Of a DNA stretch of 12,047 nucleotides, positions 1 to 6,545 are shown in pieces; within the stretch, counting starts at the first letter, position 1; each line of letters starts with the position of its first letter. The notes beneath the pieces were generated by a model. That model saw only the letters and a list, made by a program, of their open reading frames with translations, had not been told where the DNA came from and did not search any database. The stretch lies in the NCBI GenBank assembly GCA_003452695.1, contig DMNP01000002.1:1-12047 (forward strand), read 5' to 3'. This stretch comes from Eggerthellaceae bacterium. GTDB taxonomy: Bacteria; Actinomycetota; Coriobacteriia; Coriobacteriales; Eggerthellaceae. Position numbers and translations under genes: made by a program.

Positions 1-1
1 C

Positions 2-76
2 GAACGTGGCAACGGCGATGCAAGGCCCGGGCGCTCTTCGCGCGACCGCAAGCCGCGCCGCTCGCACGAGGCCTAG
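2..76 (+). CDS. 3' end of an upstream gene, possibly PNPase (5' truncated)
   Basis: The frame starting at base 2 reads 24 codons and ends at TAG, with typical GC-rich codon use. The peptide begins ERGNGDARPG and ends RDRKPRRSHEA. It is a strongly basic, low-complexity tail with no fold of its own. A hairpin terminator begins only 13 bases after the stop, which supports a real gene end. In actinobacteria, polyribonucleotide nucleotidyltransferase (pnp) commonly lies just upstream of dapB and often carries such a charged tail after its S1 domain, so pnp is my best guess. That rests on position and composition only. An RNA helicase or another basic-tailed protein would look the same in so short a piece. 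Confidence 0.55.
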   Translation, partial: ERGNGDARPGRSSRDRKPRRSHEA

Positions 77-88
77 ATGCGATAACGC

Positions 89-123
89 AAAGCGCATGTC
101 CGGCACCTGCCGGCATGCGCTTT
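89..123 (+). terminator. Rho-independent terminator of the upstream gene
   Basis: The arms AAAGCGCATG and CATGCGCTTT pair perfectly. Inside them CCGGC and GCCGG pair around an ACCT loop, with one unpaired T on the 5' side. That makes 15 base pairs, with A residues before the stem and TTT completing it. The 3' T-run is short and is partly used in the stem, so it could also work on the opposite strand. It lies 13 bases after the partial gene's stop and separates it from dapB. Confidence 0.8.
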
Positions 124-200
124 CAATCGTCGGATTCGAGTACAGGTTGCAGGGTTTCACCTCCGCGCCGTTCGAAGACGGGCGGCACGGGGAAAGGCGC

Positions 201-219
201 GCGCACGGGCTGCGTGCGC
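201..219 (+). other. GC-rich hairpin in the dapB leader
   Basis: GCGCACG and CGTGCGC form a perfect 7-bp stem around a GGCTG loop, about 50 bases before the dapB start. It falls in the 145-bp gap after the upstream terminator, where I could not recognise a clear promoter. It is too small for a lysine riboswitch, and none of the conserved parts of one are visible. It may be a leader structure or chance in GC-rich DNA. Confidence 0.35.
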
Positions 220-268
220 CGGCTGGTTCGTAGAGCACCACGATTCGCAACGACTACGAGGAGAAATC

Positions 269-1036
269 ATGATCACTGTCGCGGTGGCCGGATGCGCCGG
301 CCGAATGGGAAGCACCGTTGTCCAGGCCGTGAAGGCCGCTGAAGACATGAAGCTGGCGTGCGGCATCGACCCCCACGCGGGCGACGACGCCGATTACCCG
401 GTCTATTCCACGGTGGGCGAGGCCATCGATGCCGAATCGTTCGACGTGCTCGTGGATTTCACGGCGCCTTCGGTGGTCGCCGGCAACCTGGAAGTGGCCC
501 TGCCCGCGGGTATAGACTGCGTCGTGGGCACGACCGGGCTCGGCAACGACGAGCTCGAGCGGCTGGCCGGCCTCGCGCCCGAGCAAACGTGCCTGTTCTA
601 TGCGCCGAACTTCACGACCGGTGCCGTGCTGATGATGCAGTTCGCCCAGGCAGCCGCTCCGTATTTCCCCGAAGCCGAGGTCATCGAGTTCCACCATTGC
701 AACAAGAAGGACGCCCCTTCCGGCACGGCGGTGCGCACTGCCCAGATGATATCCGATGCGCGCGGTCGCGCCAGCGAAGCCCCCGGCCGCGAAACGGAGA
801 TAGCGGGCTGCGAGGGAGCGCGCGGGGCGCTTGTGGCGGGCGTGCCCGTGCACTCGGTCCGCTCGATGGGCTTCGTCGCCACGCAGGAAGTCATCTTCGG
901 TTCCATGGGCCAGACGCTGACCATACGGCACGACTCCTGGGACCGCACGTCCTACATGCCCGGCGTGCTGCTCGGAATACACAGCGTGGGGGAACGCTCG
1001 GGGCTTATCGTGGGGCTCGAGAACTTCATGAAGTAG
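269..1036 (+). CDS. dapB: 4-hydroxy-tetrahydrodipicolinate reductase
   Basis: This cytosolic enzyme reduces 4-hydroxy-tetrahydrodipicolinate with NAD(P)H in the diaminopimelate/lysine pathway, feeding peptidoglycan and protein synthesis. The 255-residue length is normal for the family. The N-terminal Rossmann fold shows the dinucleotide motif VAGCAGRMG (residues 6-14), followed by DFTAP (63-67) and GTTG (87-90). The substrate-binding signature EFHHCNKKDAPSGTA (140-154) carries the His pair, Lys147 and the SGTA turn. GVPVHSVR (191-198) and the C-terminal ENFM are also typical. The ATG follows a GAGGAG ribosome-binding site with a 5-base spacer. It is the first gene after the terminator, and 84 bases separate its stop from the rnj start chosen here. 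Identity is firm; NADH versus NADPH preference cannot be read from the sequence. Confidence 0.97.
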   Translation: MITVAVAGCAGRMGSTVVQAVKAAEDMKLACGIDPHAGDDADYPVYSTVGEAIDAESFDVLVDFTAPSVVAGNLEVALPAGIDCVVGTTGLGNDELERLAGLAPEQTCLFYAPNFTTGAVLMMQFAQAAAPYFPEAEVIEFHHCNKKDAPSGTAVRTAQMISDARGRASEAPGRETEIAGCEGARGALVAGVPVHSVRSMGFVATQEVIFGSMGQTLTIRHDSWDRTSYMPGVLLGIHSVGERSGLIVGLENFMK

Positions 1037-1056
1037 AACATCATCCTATGCACCGC

Positions 1057-1098
1057 CATGCCAGGCGTTACTTCCGGCCCTTTCCAGGCCGGGGCATG
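1057..1098 (+). other. Nested hairpin in the dapB–rnj spacer
   Basis: An inner perfect stem CCGGCC/GGCCGG (1074-1079 with 1087-1092) has a 7-base loop. It is stacked directly on an outer perfect stem CATGCC/GGCATG (1057-1062 with 1093-1098), leaving an 11-base bulge on the 5' side only. No T-run follows, so it is not a standard terminator. It ends 22 bases before the rnj start and would sit in the rnj 5' leader of a dapB–rnj transcript. Confidence 0.5.
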
Positions 1099-1110
1099 CG
1101 CGTGCAGAAA

Positions 1111-1115
1111 CGGAG
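1111..1115 (+). promoter_or_regulatory. Ribosome-binding site that fixes the rnj start
   Basis: CGGAG lies 5 bases before ATG 1121. The in-frame ATG at 1058 has no Shine-Dalgarno sequence and lies inside the spacer hairpin, so the later ATG is preferred. Confidence 0.75.
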
Positions 1116-1120
1116 TAGTA

Positions 1121-3022
1121 ATGACAGACAAGAACGACTCGCGGACGCCGCGCAGACGGCAGGGGAACGCGACTTCCGATGCCGACTCTGCGGCAAGCGG
1201 CGATTCGAAGCAGAGGAAGGGCAAGCGCTCGACGCGTTCCATCAAATACGTGAAGCTGGAAAAGGAACGGCCCGCGCTGACGCGCGAAGCCGGCCTGGAC
1301 GGGCGTTCCAAGGACCGCAGGCCCAATGCGCAGCGCAAGCGCGGTTCCTCCAGCGAGAAGAAGCACCGCGGCGCCCAGCTGAAGGTAATCCCGCTCGGGG
1401 GTCTGGACGCCATCGGCAAGAACATGACCGTCTTCGAATGCGGCAACGACCTCGTCCTCGACGACGCGGGCCTCATGTTTCCCGATGACGACCATCCCGG
1501 CATCGACCTCATCCTGCCCGACTACACCTATGTGCTGGAACAGGCCCACAAGCTGCGCGGCATCGTCATCACGCACGGGCACGAGGACCATACGGGCAGC
1601 TTGCCCTATTTATACAAGGACCTGGACAAACCCGTGCCCATCTACGGAACGAAGATGACCCTCGGCCTGATAGAGGGCAAGTTCGCCGAACATCGCATAA
1701 AGAACGCGCAGCTCATAGAAATAAAGCCGGGCGATAAGATTAAGCTCGGCTGCTTCGAGGCGGAATTCTTCGCCGTCAACCATTCCATCCCCGGGTCGGT
1801 GGGAGTGTTCTTCACAAGCCCCGCCGGCAACGTGCTGCATACGGGCGACTTCAAGCTGGACCAGACGCCCATCGATGGCGTGACCACCGATTTCGGAGCG
1901 CTCGCGCGTTTCGGGGCCATGGGCGTGGACCTCATGCTGTCGGACTCGACGAACGCCACGAAAGCCAGCTTCACGCCTTCCGAGCGCGAAGTGGGCAAGA
2001 ACTTGCACAAGATTATCTCGCAAGCCAAGGGGCGCGTTATCATCGCGTCCTTCGCAAGCCACATACATCGCATGCAGCAGATCTGCGATGCCGCCGTGGC
2101 CTGCGGGCGCAAGGTGGTGGTCACGGGCCGTTCCATGATCCAGAACACCGATATCGCGCGCAAGCTGGGCTATCTGCACATCGACGACCGCGATCTCGTG
2201 GACGCCTACGAGCTTTCGGGCGTCCCGCCCGAGAAGATCGTCGTCATGTGCACGGGTTCGCAGGGCGAGCCGCTTTCCGCGTTGTCGCGCATCGCCGGCG
2301 GCTTGCACCGCACCATCGAAATAGACGAGGGGGATACCGTCATCATATCCGCCACGCCGGTTCCCGGAAACGAGAAGGCGGTCACGCGCGTGGTGAACAT
2401 GCTCTCGAAAATCGGCGCAGACGTGTACGACAAGTCGCGCGCCATGGTGCATGTGTCGGGCCATGCGGGGGCAGAAGAGCTGAAGCTCGTGCTTTCCATC
2501 GTCGGACCCCGCGCCTTCATGCCCGTTCACGGCGAGGCCACGCACCTGCGCGCCCATGCGCATCTGGCCGAGGACACGGGTGTTGCGAAGGAGAACATCT
2601 TCATCTGCGAAAACGGCGAAAGCCTCGTGCTTGATTCCGAAGGCGTGCGCCATGGCGACCCCGTGCAGAGCGGCGTGGTGTACGTGGACGGCCTATCCGT
2701 CGGCGACACTTCGCAAGACGTGCTGGACGAGCGCGTAACGCTCGGGGCCCAGGGTTTCGCCGCGGTAAGCGCTGCGATTTCCTTTTCCGACCGCCAACTG
2801 CGCGCGCCGGTTGCCCTGGAAATGCACGGCATAACCGGTGGGGACGACCCCTACGTGGCCATGGAGGCGCAAGAGGCGGTCGAAAACGCCTTGAAACGCC
2901 ACGTGGCAAAGGGAGCCACGCCCGTTGAATTGAAAAAGATAGCACGCGACACGCTCCTGAACCTGCTCTGGGAGCGAACAAAACAGCGTCCCATGGCCGT
3001 TGCGACCATCCTCGAGCTGTAG
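1121..3022 (+). CDS. rnj: Ribonuclease J
   Basis: RNase J is a cytosolic metallo-beta-lactamase/beta-CASP ribonuclease with 5'-3' exonuclease and endonuclease activity in mRNA decay and rRNA maturation. From ATG 1121 it is 633 residues. Residues 1 to about 85 are a basic Ser/Arg/Lys-rich extension without a visible fold, as in actinobacterial RNase J. The catalytic core starts at LKVIPLGGLDAIGKN and has the zinc motif HGHEDH (152-157), a further ligand in VNHSIPGS (His221) and HTGDF (240-244). The beta-CASP region contains VHVSGHA (His444 and His448), followed by PVHGE (His470). A C-terminal domain rich in ALKRH- and LLWERTKQRP-like helices follows. All metal ligands look intact. It lies downstream of dapB and is followed by a large repeat-filled gap with no ordinary terminator. 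The role as the main RNase J is inferred; no second copy is visible here. Confidence 0.96.
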   Translation: MTDKNDSRTPRRRQGNATSDADSAASGDSKQRKGKRSTRSIKYVKLEKERPALTREAGLDGRSKDRRPNAQRKRGSSSEKKHRGAQLKVIPLGGLDAIGKNMTVFECGNDLVLDDAGLMFPDDDHPGIDLILPDYTYVLEQAHKLRGIVITHGHEDHTGSLPYLYKDLDKPVPIYGTKMTLGLIEGKFAEHRIKNAQLIEIKPGDKIKLGCFEAEFFAVNHSIPGSVGVFFTSPAGNVLHTGDFKLDQTPIDGVTTDFGALARFGAMGVDLMLSDSTNATKASFTPSEREVGKNLHKIISQAKGRVIIASFASHIHRMQQICDAAVACGRKVVVTGRSMIQNTDIARKLGYLHIDDRDLVDAYELSGVPPEKIVVMCTGSQGEPLSALSRIAGGLHRTIEIDEGDTVIISATPVPGNEKAVTRVVNMLSKIGADVYDKSRAMVHVSGHAGAEELKLVLSIVGPRAFMPVHGEATHLRAHAHLAEDTGVAKENIFICENGESLVLDSEGVRHGDPVQSGVVYVDGLSVGDTSQDVLDERVTLGAQGFAAVSAAISFSDRQLRAPVALEMHGITGGDDPYVAMEAQEAVENALKRHVAKGATPVELKKIARDTLLNLLWERTKQRPMAVATILEL

Positions 3023-3050
3023 GCACCTGAGCATGTGGAAGCGGGCAATC

Positions 3051-3079
3051 TGAATACAGGTGCCAGGCACCGGTATTCA
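3051..3079. repeat. 29-bp palindrome just after rnj (repeat family R1)
   Basis: TGAATAC-a-GGTGCC-a-GGCACC-g-GTATTCA is symmetric about base 3065, with 13 of 14 pairs matching. It begins 28 bases after the rnj stop and could act as a transcript-end hairpin, though no T-run follows. The GGTGCC/GGCACC core with a TGAATAC flank resembles short dispersed extragenic palindromes that I recall from other bacterial genomes. That likeness is from memory and unverified. Confidence 0.8.
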
Positions 3080-3172
3080 CACGAAGCGCACGCCCACGAT
3101 GGTGCACCCGCGCTCGTAACCGCCTTCGCCGTCGGGGACGCGCACGATTGCCGCGTTCGCTGGGCGGGGCAT
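3077..3172 (-). pseudogene. Short minus-strand coding remnant, unknown family
   Basis: On the minus strand a 31-codon frame ends in TGA inside the R1 palindrome. Its last 26 codons look like genuine protein: it begins AAIVRVPDGE and ends GGYERGCTIVGVRFV. About nine in ten third positions are G or C and first positions are mostly purine or G, as in real genes of this window. The ATG lies inside the next repeat, lacks a ribosome-binding site, and an in-frame TAG lies just upstream. The sequence therefore looks like the C-terminal stub of a decayed gene bounded by repeats. The GVRFV end is loosely reminiscent of PilZ-type domains, which is too little to name it. A real tiny protein cannot be excluded. 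Confidence 0.35.
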
Positions 3173-3191
3173 AACAGGTCGCTATTATGCC
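3168..3191. repeat. GGCATAA…TTATGCC inverted repeat (family R2, copy a)
   Basis: Perfect 7-bp arms flank a 10-base centre. The copy shares the GGGGCATAA arm with the two copies further right. Its left arm contains the ATG of the minus-strand remnant. Confidence 0.6.
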
Positions 3192-3212
3192 TTTCGCTAG
3201 GTAGCCTGTCGG

Positions 3213-3235
3213 GCCCACGGCCGCGCGGCCTGGGC
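3213..3235. repeat. GC palindrome between R2 copies
   Basis: The perfect 12-base palindrome GGCCGCGCGGCC is framed by GCCCA and TGGGC, with one extra C on the left. The symmetry is clear, but such GC palindromes arise easily in this base composition. Its function is unknown. Confidence 0.4.
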
Positions 3236-3269
3236 TCACGGCGCCCGGTCTCCGCGCCCAGCGTGCGGC

Positions 3270-3297
3270 GGGGCATAATGGGGCCCTATTATGCCCC
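3270..3297. repeat. GGGGCATAAT…ATTATGCCCC palindrome (family R2, copy b)
   Basis: Ten-base perfect arms surround GGGGCCCT, whose core GGGCCC is itself a palindrome. The whole 28 bases are therefore symmetric except for one G/T pair. Beyond the arms, CGGC and CCGCCG continue the match after one extra C. This is the best-preserved R2 copy. Confidence 0.75.
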
Positions 3298-3372
3298 CGC
3301 CGTTCGAAACACCAGCCCGCTGATGCCCCGACCTGCGAAAACCCTTCGCCAGCATGTGCGCCCGCCGCGGAA

Positions 3373-3398
3373 GGGGCATAATAGGGGCTTGTTAGGCC
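3373..3398. repeat. Degenerate R2 copy c
   Basis: The left half GGGGCATAATAGGGGC matches R2 copy b closely. The right half has decayed to TTAGGCC, against the expected TTATGCC. It directly abuts the first G-rich direct repeat. Confidence 0.5.
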
Positions 3399-3426
3399 GT
3401 TTGCCCTCGGGGCTTGGGGGCGGATG
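3399..3426 (+). repeat. 28-base G-rich direct repeat, copy 1 (family R3)
   Basis: It begins GTTTGCCCTCGG, continues with a GGGGCTTGGGGG-type G-rich stretch and ends CGGATG. The copy starting at 3461 is identical except for one C/T difference, and the copies are 62 bases apart start to start. Confidence 0.8.
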
Positions 3427-3460
3427 GCGCTAGCAGCGCGTCACGATGCGCGCGAAGTGC

Positions 3461-3488
3461 GTTTGCTCTCGGGGCTTGGGGGCGGATG
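3461..3488 (+). repeat. 28-base G-rich direct repeat, copy 2 (family R3)
   Basis: It matches copy 1 at 27 of 28 bases, with T in place of C in GTTTGCTCTCGG. Both copies contain runs of four and five G, so a quadruplex-like structure on this strand is conceivable but unproven. Confidence 0.8.
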
Positions 3489-3521
3489 CTCCTGCAGCCT
3501 GCGAAATAGAGCCGAGAGTGT

Positions 3522-3742
3522 GTGTCATGGGGACGTTTCTCTCGACATGCATGCAGGCGCATCAAAGTGGTTCTCTTAACGACGGCGCACACTGTGCCAA
3601 GAGAAATGCCCCCTCGACACGTATGCTGTGCCAAGCGAAAAGTACCCTTGACGCACGTCCCCTTGGCACGGGGGTGCCAAGAGAAACGTCCCCCTGACAC
3701 ACGACGGCGCACGCTGTGCCAAGAGAAACGTCCCCATGACAC
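3522..3742. repeat. Cluster of five copies of a ~28-base repeat (family R4)
   Basis: The consensus left half is TGTGCCAAGAGAAA and the right half is TCCCC-N-TGACAC, joined by CG. Copies in + orientation begin at 3593 (ATG for ACG in the middle), 3627 (diverged), 3675 and 3715. An inverted copy spans about 3522-3546. Ahead of the 3675 copy lies an inverted half-copy, so TTGGCAC (3663-3669) and GTGCCAA (3674-3680) form a perfect hairpin with a GGGG loop. The lead-in GACGGCGCAC precedes both the 3593 and 3715 copies, suggesting duplication of a larger unit. Copy orientation is mixed, spacers are only 6-46 bases and copies diverge, so this is not a CRISPR. No transposase gene is present in the window. 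Confidence 0.8.
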
Positions 3743-3929
3743 GCTCAGATACTCCCATGAAGCCCAGGTCAACGGCCGGGTGCGCAACCGCTTGCGCAGC
3801 TACAAACAAAATAAATTAAAAAACGCGCGCAGCCGTAGGCCTAGCACCCAGCCGCCGACCTGGGCGGACGGGATAGAAAGGGAATGCGAACAGCTACTTC
3901 GCGCAAACGTGAAGAGTGCGTTTGTGGTA
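3743..3929. other. Non-coding stretch between R4 repeats and the ftsK promoter
   Basis: A perfect hairpin TGCGCAA/TTGCGCA (3781-3787 with 3792-3798, loop CCGC) is followed by an A-rich, GC-poor tract (3801-3822) that stands out from the local composition. A small dyad CAAACG/CGTTTG lies at 3904-3909 and 3919-3924, just upstream of the ftsK promoter, where a regulator could bind. One + frame across 3751-3815 reads basic residues ending YKQNKLKN, which could be a decayed gene end, but nothing identifies it. I see no intact gene here. Confidence 0.4.
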
Positions 3930-3958
3930 TTCGCCGAACTTGATGAATCTTGTATACT
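3930..3958 (+). promoter_or_regulatory. Predicted sigma-70-type promoter for ftsK
   Basis: A good -10 box TATACT (3953-3958, five of six consensus bases) is preceded, after 17 bases, by a weak -35 TTCGCC. It leaves a leader of roughly 35-40 bases before the ftsK start and stands after a 900-bp gap, where a new transcript start is needed. The -10 is convincing; the -35 is poor. Confidence 0.55.
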
Positions 3959-3987
3959 ATCTGCAAAACGTAGATTAATCGCAGCAC

Positions 3988-3995
3988 AAAGGAGG
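3988..3995 (+). promoter_or_regulatory. Ribosome-binding site that fixes the ftsK start
   Basis: AAAGGAGG lies 5 bases before GTG 4001 but only 2 bases before the in-frame TTG at 3998, so GTG 4001 is the likely start. Confidence 0.75.
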
Positions 3996-4000
3996 CCTTG

Positions 4001-6529
4001 GTGGCCAAATCCACTACATCGCGCTCTGCGGGGGGCCGAAGCACGACGTCGCGGCAATCGTCGCAGCGCAAGCGGGCGGCTTCTCCGGCTGAAAAGAGTG
4101 GCAAACGACAGACGCGCCAGCGCGCGCCCGAGCAGGCGGCGCCTCAGCCCATCATAGACGAGAGCACCCATCGCAACCTCGTCGGCATACTGTGCGCGGT
4201 AGCGGCGCTGGCCCTCGTGCTCATCGTGGCATGGCCGACGAACGCGGTCGTCACGAGCTTCCTGTCCCATTGGCTCCGCATGGTCTTCGGCATCGGCGCC
4301 TACATACTGCCGATCATGCTCGTCATCGTGGCGGGAACCTTCGTCATGCAGTTCGAATCCGAGCGCGTTCCTTCGCGCGTCATCATCGGCTTGGGCGTGA
4401 TGTTCGTGGCGCTGCTGGTGCTCGTGGCGCTGTTCACGCCGGGGGCAGTCGGGGCAAGCGGCGTAACCGGCGAGCTGTTCGCGGAATCGCAGCTTATCAG
4501 CCGTGGCGGTTTCGTCGGAGCGGGACCCGCCTATGCCTGCCTCGCGCTTTTGGGATTGCCGGTGTCCGTGGTCGTGTTCGCGGGCGTTTTCGCCGCCGGC
4601 CTCGCCATCATAGGATTTTCGCTGCGGGGCCTTGTCGAAGTGGTCATGGCCAAACGCGCCGAGGCACTTGCGCGCGAAGAGGAAGAGCTTTCCGTCGCGC
4701 CCGACGAGCCCTTCGTGCCGATCGAACAGGCTCGCAGGCAGCGTCCCTCGCGTCCGGTGGATTCCACCGCACGCACCCAGCTGCTCGGCCAAGAGGAATC
4801 GGGCGCCCCGGCGAACACGCTCCGGCTTTCCGAAAGCCGCTCGCGCCGTCGCTCAACGGCCGACGACCGCGAAACCGCGCACACGCTTACGCGAAAGCTC
4901 GGGAAGGGCAGGGCGGAAAAGGACGCCGACTCAGCCGTCGCCTCTGCGCCCACGGTCGCCTTCGAAACCGCCTCGAGCGAGCCCGATACCGTGCGCGCCG
5001 TGAAGGCCGACGAGTCCTTCGAGCTTCCCAAGCCAGCGCTCCTGAAGACCAGCAAGGAGCGCAAGCGCACGAAAGCGGCCGAAAGCGAGCTTGCCGAGAC
5101 GGCCGCCAGCCTGCAGCAGACCATGGAGGACTTCGGCATCATGGCCACGGTGGTCGATTGGATTGCCGGCCCGACGGTCACGCTGTTCGAGGTGGACTTG
5201 CCGCCCGGCGTGCGCGTAAGCCGCCTTATCGCGCTGAACGACGACATCGCCCTTGCCCTGGCCGCACCGGGCGTGCGCATCTTCGCGCCCATACCCGGCA
5301 CGCATTTCGTCGGCATCGAGGTTCCCAACGCCACGCGCGAAAACGTCCTGCTCGGCGATGTCCTGAAGGAAGTGAAGGGCGGGCCGTTGGAGATGGCCAT
5401 CGGCAAGGACGTGGAAGGGAACGCGATTATCTGCGACCTTGCGAAGATGCCCCATCTGCTCATCGGCGGCACGACCGGCTCGGGCAAGTCCGTCGGCATA
5501 AACGCGATGATCATGTCCATGCTCATGCGCGCCACGCCCGCCGAGGTTCGGTTCATCATGATTGACCCGAAGCGCGTGGAATTCGCGCCCTATGCCGATA
5601 TCCCGCACCTCTACGTGCCCGTGGTAACCGAACCCAAGGAAGCGGCCAGCGCCCTTTCGTGGGGCGTCGCGGAAATGGAGCTGCGGCTGAAAACCTACTC
5701 GAAGGTCGGCGTGCGCAACATCGGGTCCTACAACGAGCTCGTCACCTCGGGCAAGCTGAAGGACATGATAGAGTCCGGCGCGCTAAGGCAATCGGAGCTG
5801 CCCCAGCAGCAATACATCGAAGAGACGATGCCCTACATCGTCATCGTCATCGACGAGCTTGCCGACCTCATGATGAACGTCGGCAAGGAAGTGGAATTCT
5901 CCATCAGCCGCATAGCCCAGCTGGCGCGCGCGGCGGGCATCCACCTAATCGTCGCGACCCAGCGCCCCTCGGCAAACGTGGTGACGGGCCTCATCAAGGC
6001 CAACATCACCAACCGCATCGCCTTCAACGTGGCTTCGGGTTTGGACAGCCGCGTCATCTTGGACACGGCGGGCGCCGAGAGCCTGATCGGAAACGGCGAT
6101 CTTCTGCTGTCGAAGCCCGAATACCAGAAACCGCTGCGCATACAGGGCTGCTTCACTTCCGACGAGGAAATCGCCGCCGTGGTCGAAGCGGTAAAGTCGC
6201 AGGGAGAGCCCGACTACCATTCCGAGATCCTGAAGACGAACCTGATCAGCCTCGGGGACACCATGCCCGATGGATCGGGGGGCAGCGGCGGTTCCGACGA
6301 CCCGCTTATCTGGGAAGCTGCAGAAATCGTCGTTTCCAGCGGCTTGGGGTCGACCTCGAATATCCAACGGAAGCTGAAAGTTGGCTATTCGCGGGCCGGC
6401 CGTATAATGGACATGCTCGAGGAAAAGGGCGTCGTGGGACCTCCCAACGGCAGCAAGCCGCGCGAGGTCCTGGTAGACGCAATGGAACTCGAAACCCTGA
6501 AGGCTTTCGAAGAAGCCGACGGGCAATAG
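4001..6529 (+). CDS. ftsK: DNA translocase FtsK/SpoIIIE
   Basis: FtsK is a membrane-anchored, septum-located hexameric ATPase that pumps DNA and helps resolve sister chromosomes at division. The 842-residue product has a basic Ser/Arg-rich N-terminus (1-50). About four membrane helices follow in residues 58-212, then a charged low-complexity linker to about residue 350. The motor alpha/beta domains come next, and a C-terminal winged-helix gamma domain (about 766-832) has the DNA-reading helix IQRKLKVGYSRAGRIMDML. Walker A is GGTTGSGKS (489-497, Lys496) and Walker B is YIVIVIDELADLMM, with Asp618 and Glu619. All catalytic parts are intact. It opens a run of five closely spaced + genes; the next starts 16 bases after its stop. 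The FtsK and SpoIIIE names cannot be separated by sequence alone. ftsK fits because nothing here suggests sporulation. Confidence 0.96.
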   Translation: MAKSTTSRSAGGRSTTSRQSSQRKRAASPAEKSGKRQTRQRAPEQAAPQPIIDESTHRNLVGILCAVAALALVLIVAWPTNAVVTSFLSHWLRMVFGIGAYILPIMLVIVAGTFVMQFESERVPSRVIIGLGVMFVALLVLVALFTPGAVGASGVTGELFAESQLISRGGFVGAGPAYACLALLGLPVSVVVFAGVFAAGLAIIGFSLRGLVEVVMAKRAEALAREEEELSVAPDEPFVPIEQARRQRPSRPVDSTARTQLLGQEESGAPANTLRLSESRSRRRSTADDRETAHTLTRKLGKGRAEKDADSAVASAPTVAFETASSEPDTVRAVKADESFELPKPALLKTSKERKRTKAAESELAETAASLQQTMEDFGIMATVVDWIAGPTVTLFEVDLPPGVRVSRLIALNDDIALALAAPGVRIFAPIPGTHFVGIEVPNATRENVLLGDVLKEVKGGPLEMAIGKDVEGNAIICDLAKMPHLLIGGTTGSGKSVGINAMIMSMLMRATPAEVRFIMIDPKRVEFAPYADIPHLYVPVVTEPKEAASALSWGVAEMELRLKTYSKVGVRNIGSYNELVTSGKLKDMIESGALRQSELPQQQYIEETMPYIVIVIDELADLMMNVGKEVEFSISRIAQLARAAGIHLIVATQRPSANVVTGLIKANITNRIAFNVASGLDSRVILDTAGAESLIGNGDLLLSKPEYQKPLRIQGCFTSDEEIAAVVEAVKSQGEPDYHSEILKTNLISLGDTMPDGSGGSGGSDDPLIWEAAEIVVSSGLGSTSNIQRKLKVGYSRAGRIMDMLEEKGVVGPPNGSKPREVLVDAMELETLKAFEEADGQ

Positions 6530-6545
6530 CAACGAGGAGGGCGTT

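Noticed and set aside
124..268. Lysine riboswitch in front of dapB
   Set aside because: The gap is only 145 bases and shows a single small hairpin, none of the multi-helix core of that riboswitch.
1058..1120. Earlier in-frame ATG for rnj
   Set aside because: It has no Shine-Dalgarno sequence and lies inside a hairpin; ATG 1121 has CGGAG at good spacing.
3522..3742. Possible CRISPR array
   Set aside because: Repeats occur in both orientations, diverge in the middle and have spacers of 6-46 bases. No cas gene is present.
3392..3787. Minus-strand frame reading repeated GRFSWH-like segments
   Set aside because: It is a translation of the R3 and R4 nucleotide repeats, with no ribosome-binding site or recognisable fold.
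3781..3822. Hairpin followed by an A-rich tract as a terminator
   Set aside because: On the + strand the hairpin is followed by A, not T; on the minus strand the T-run precedes the hairpin. Neither orientation fits intrinsic termination.
3522..4157. Plus-strand 211-codon frame across the R4 repeats, the ftsK promoter and the ftsK start
   Set aside because: It contains the repeats and the promoter, overlaps the N-terminus of ftsK in another frame and resembles no protein I know.
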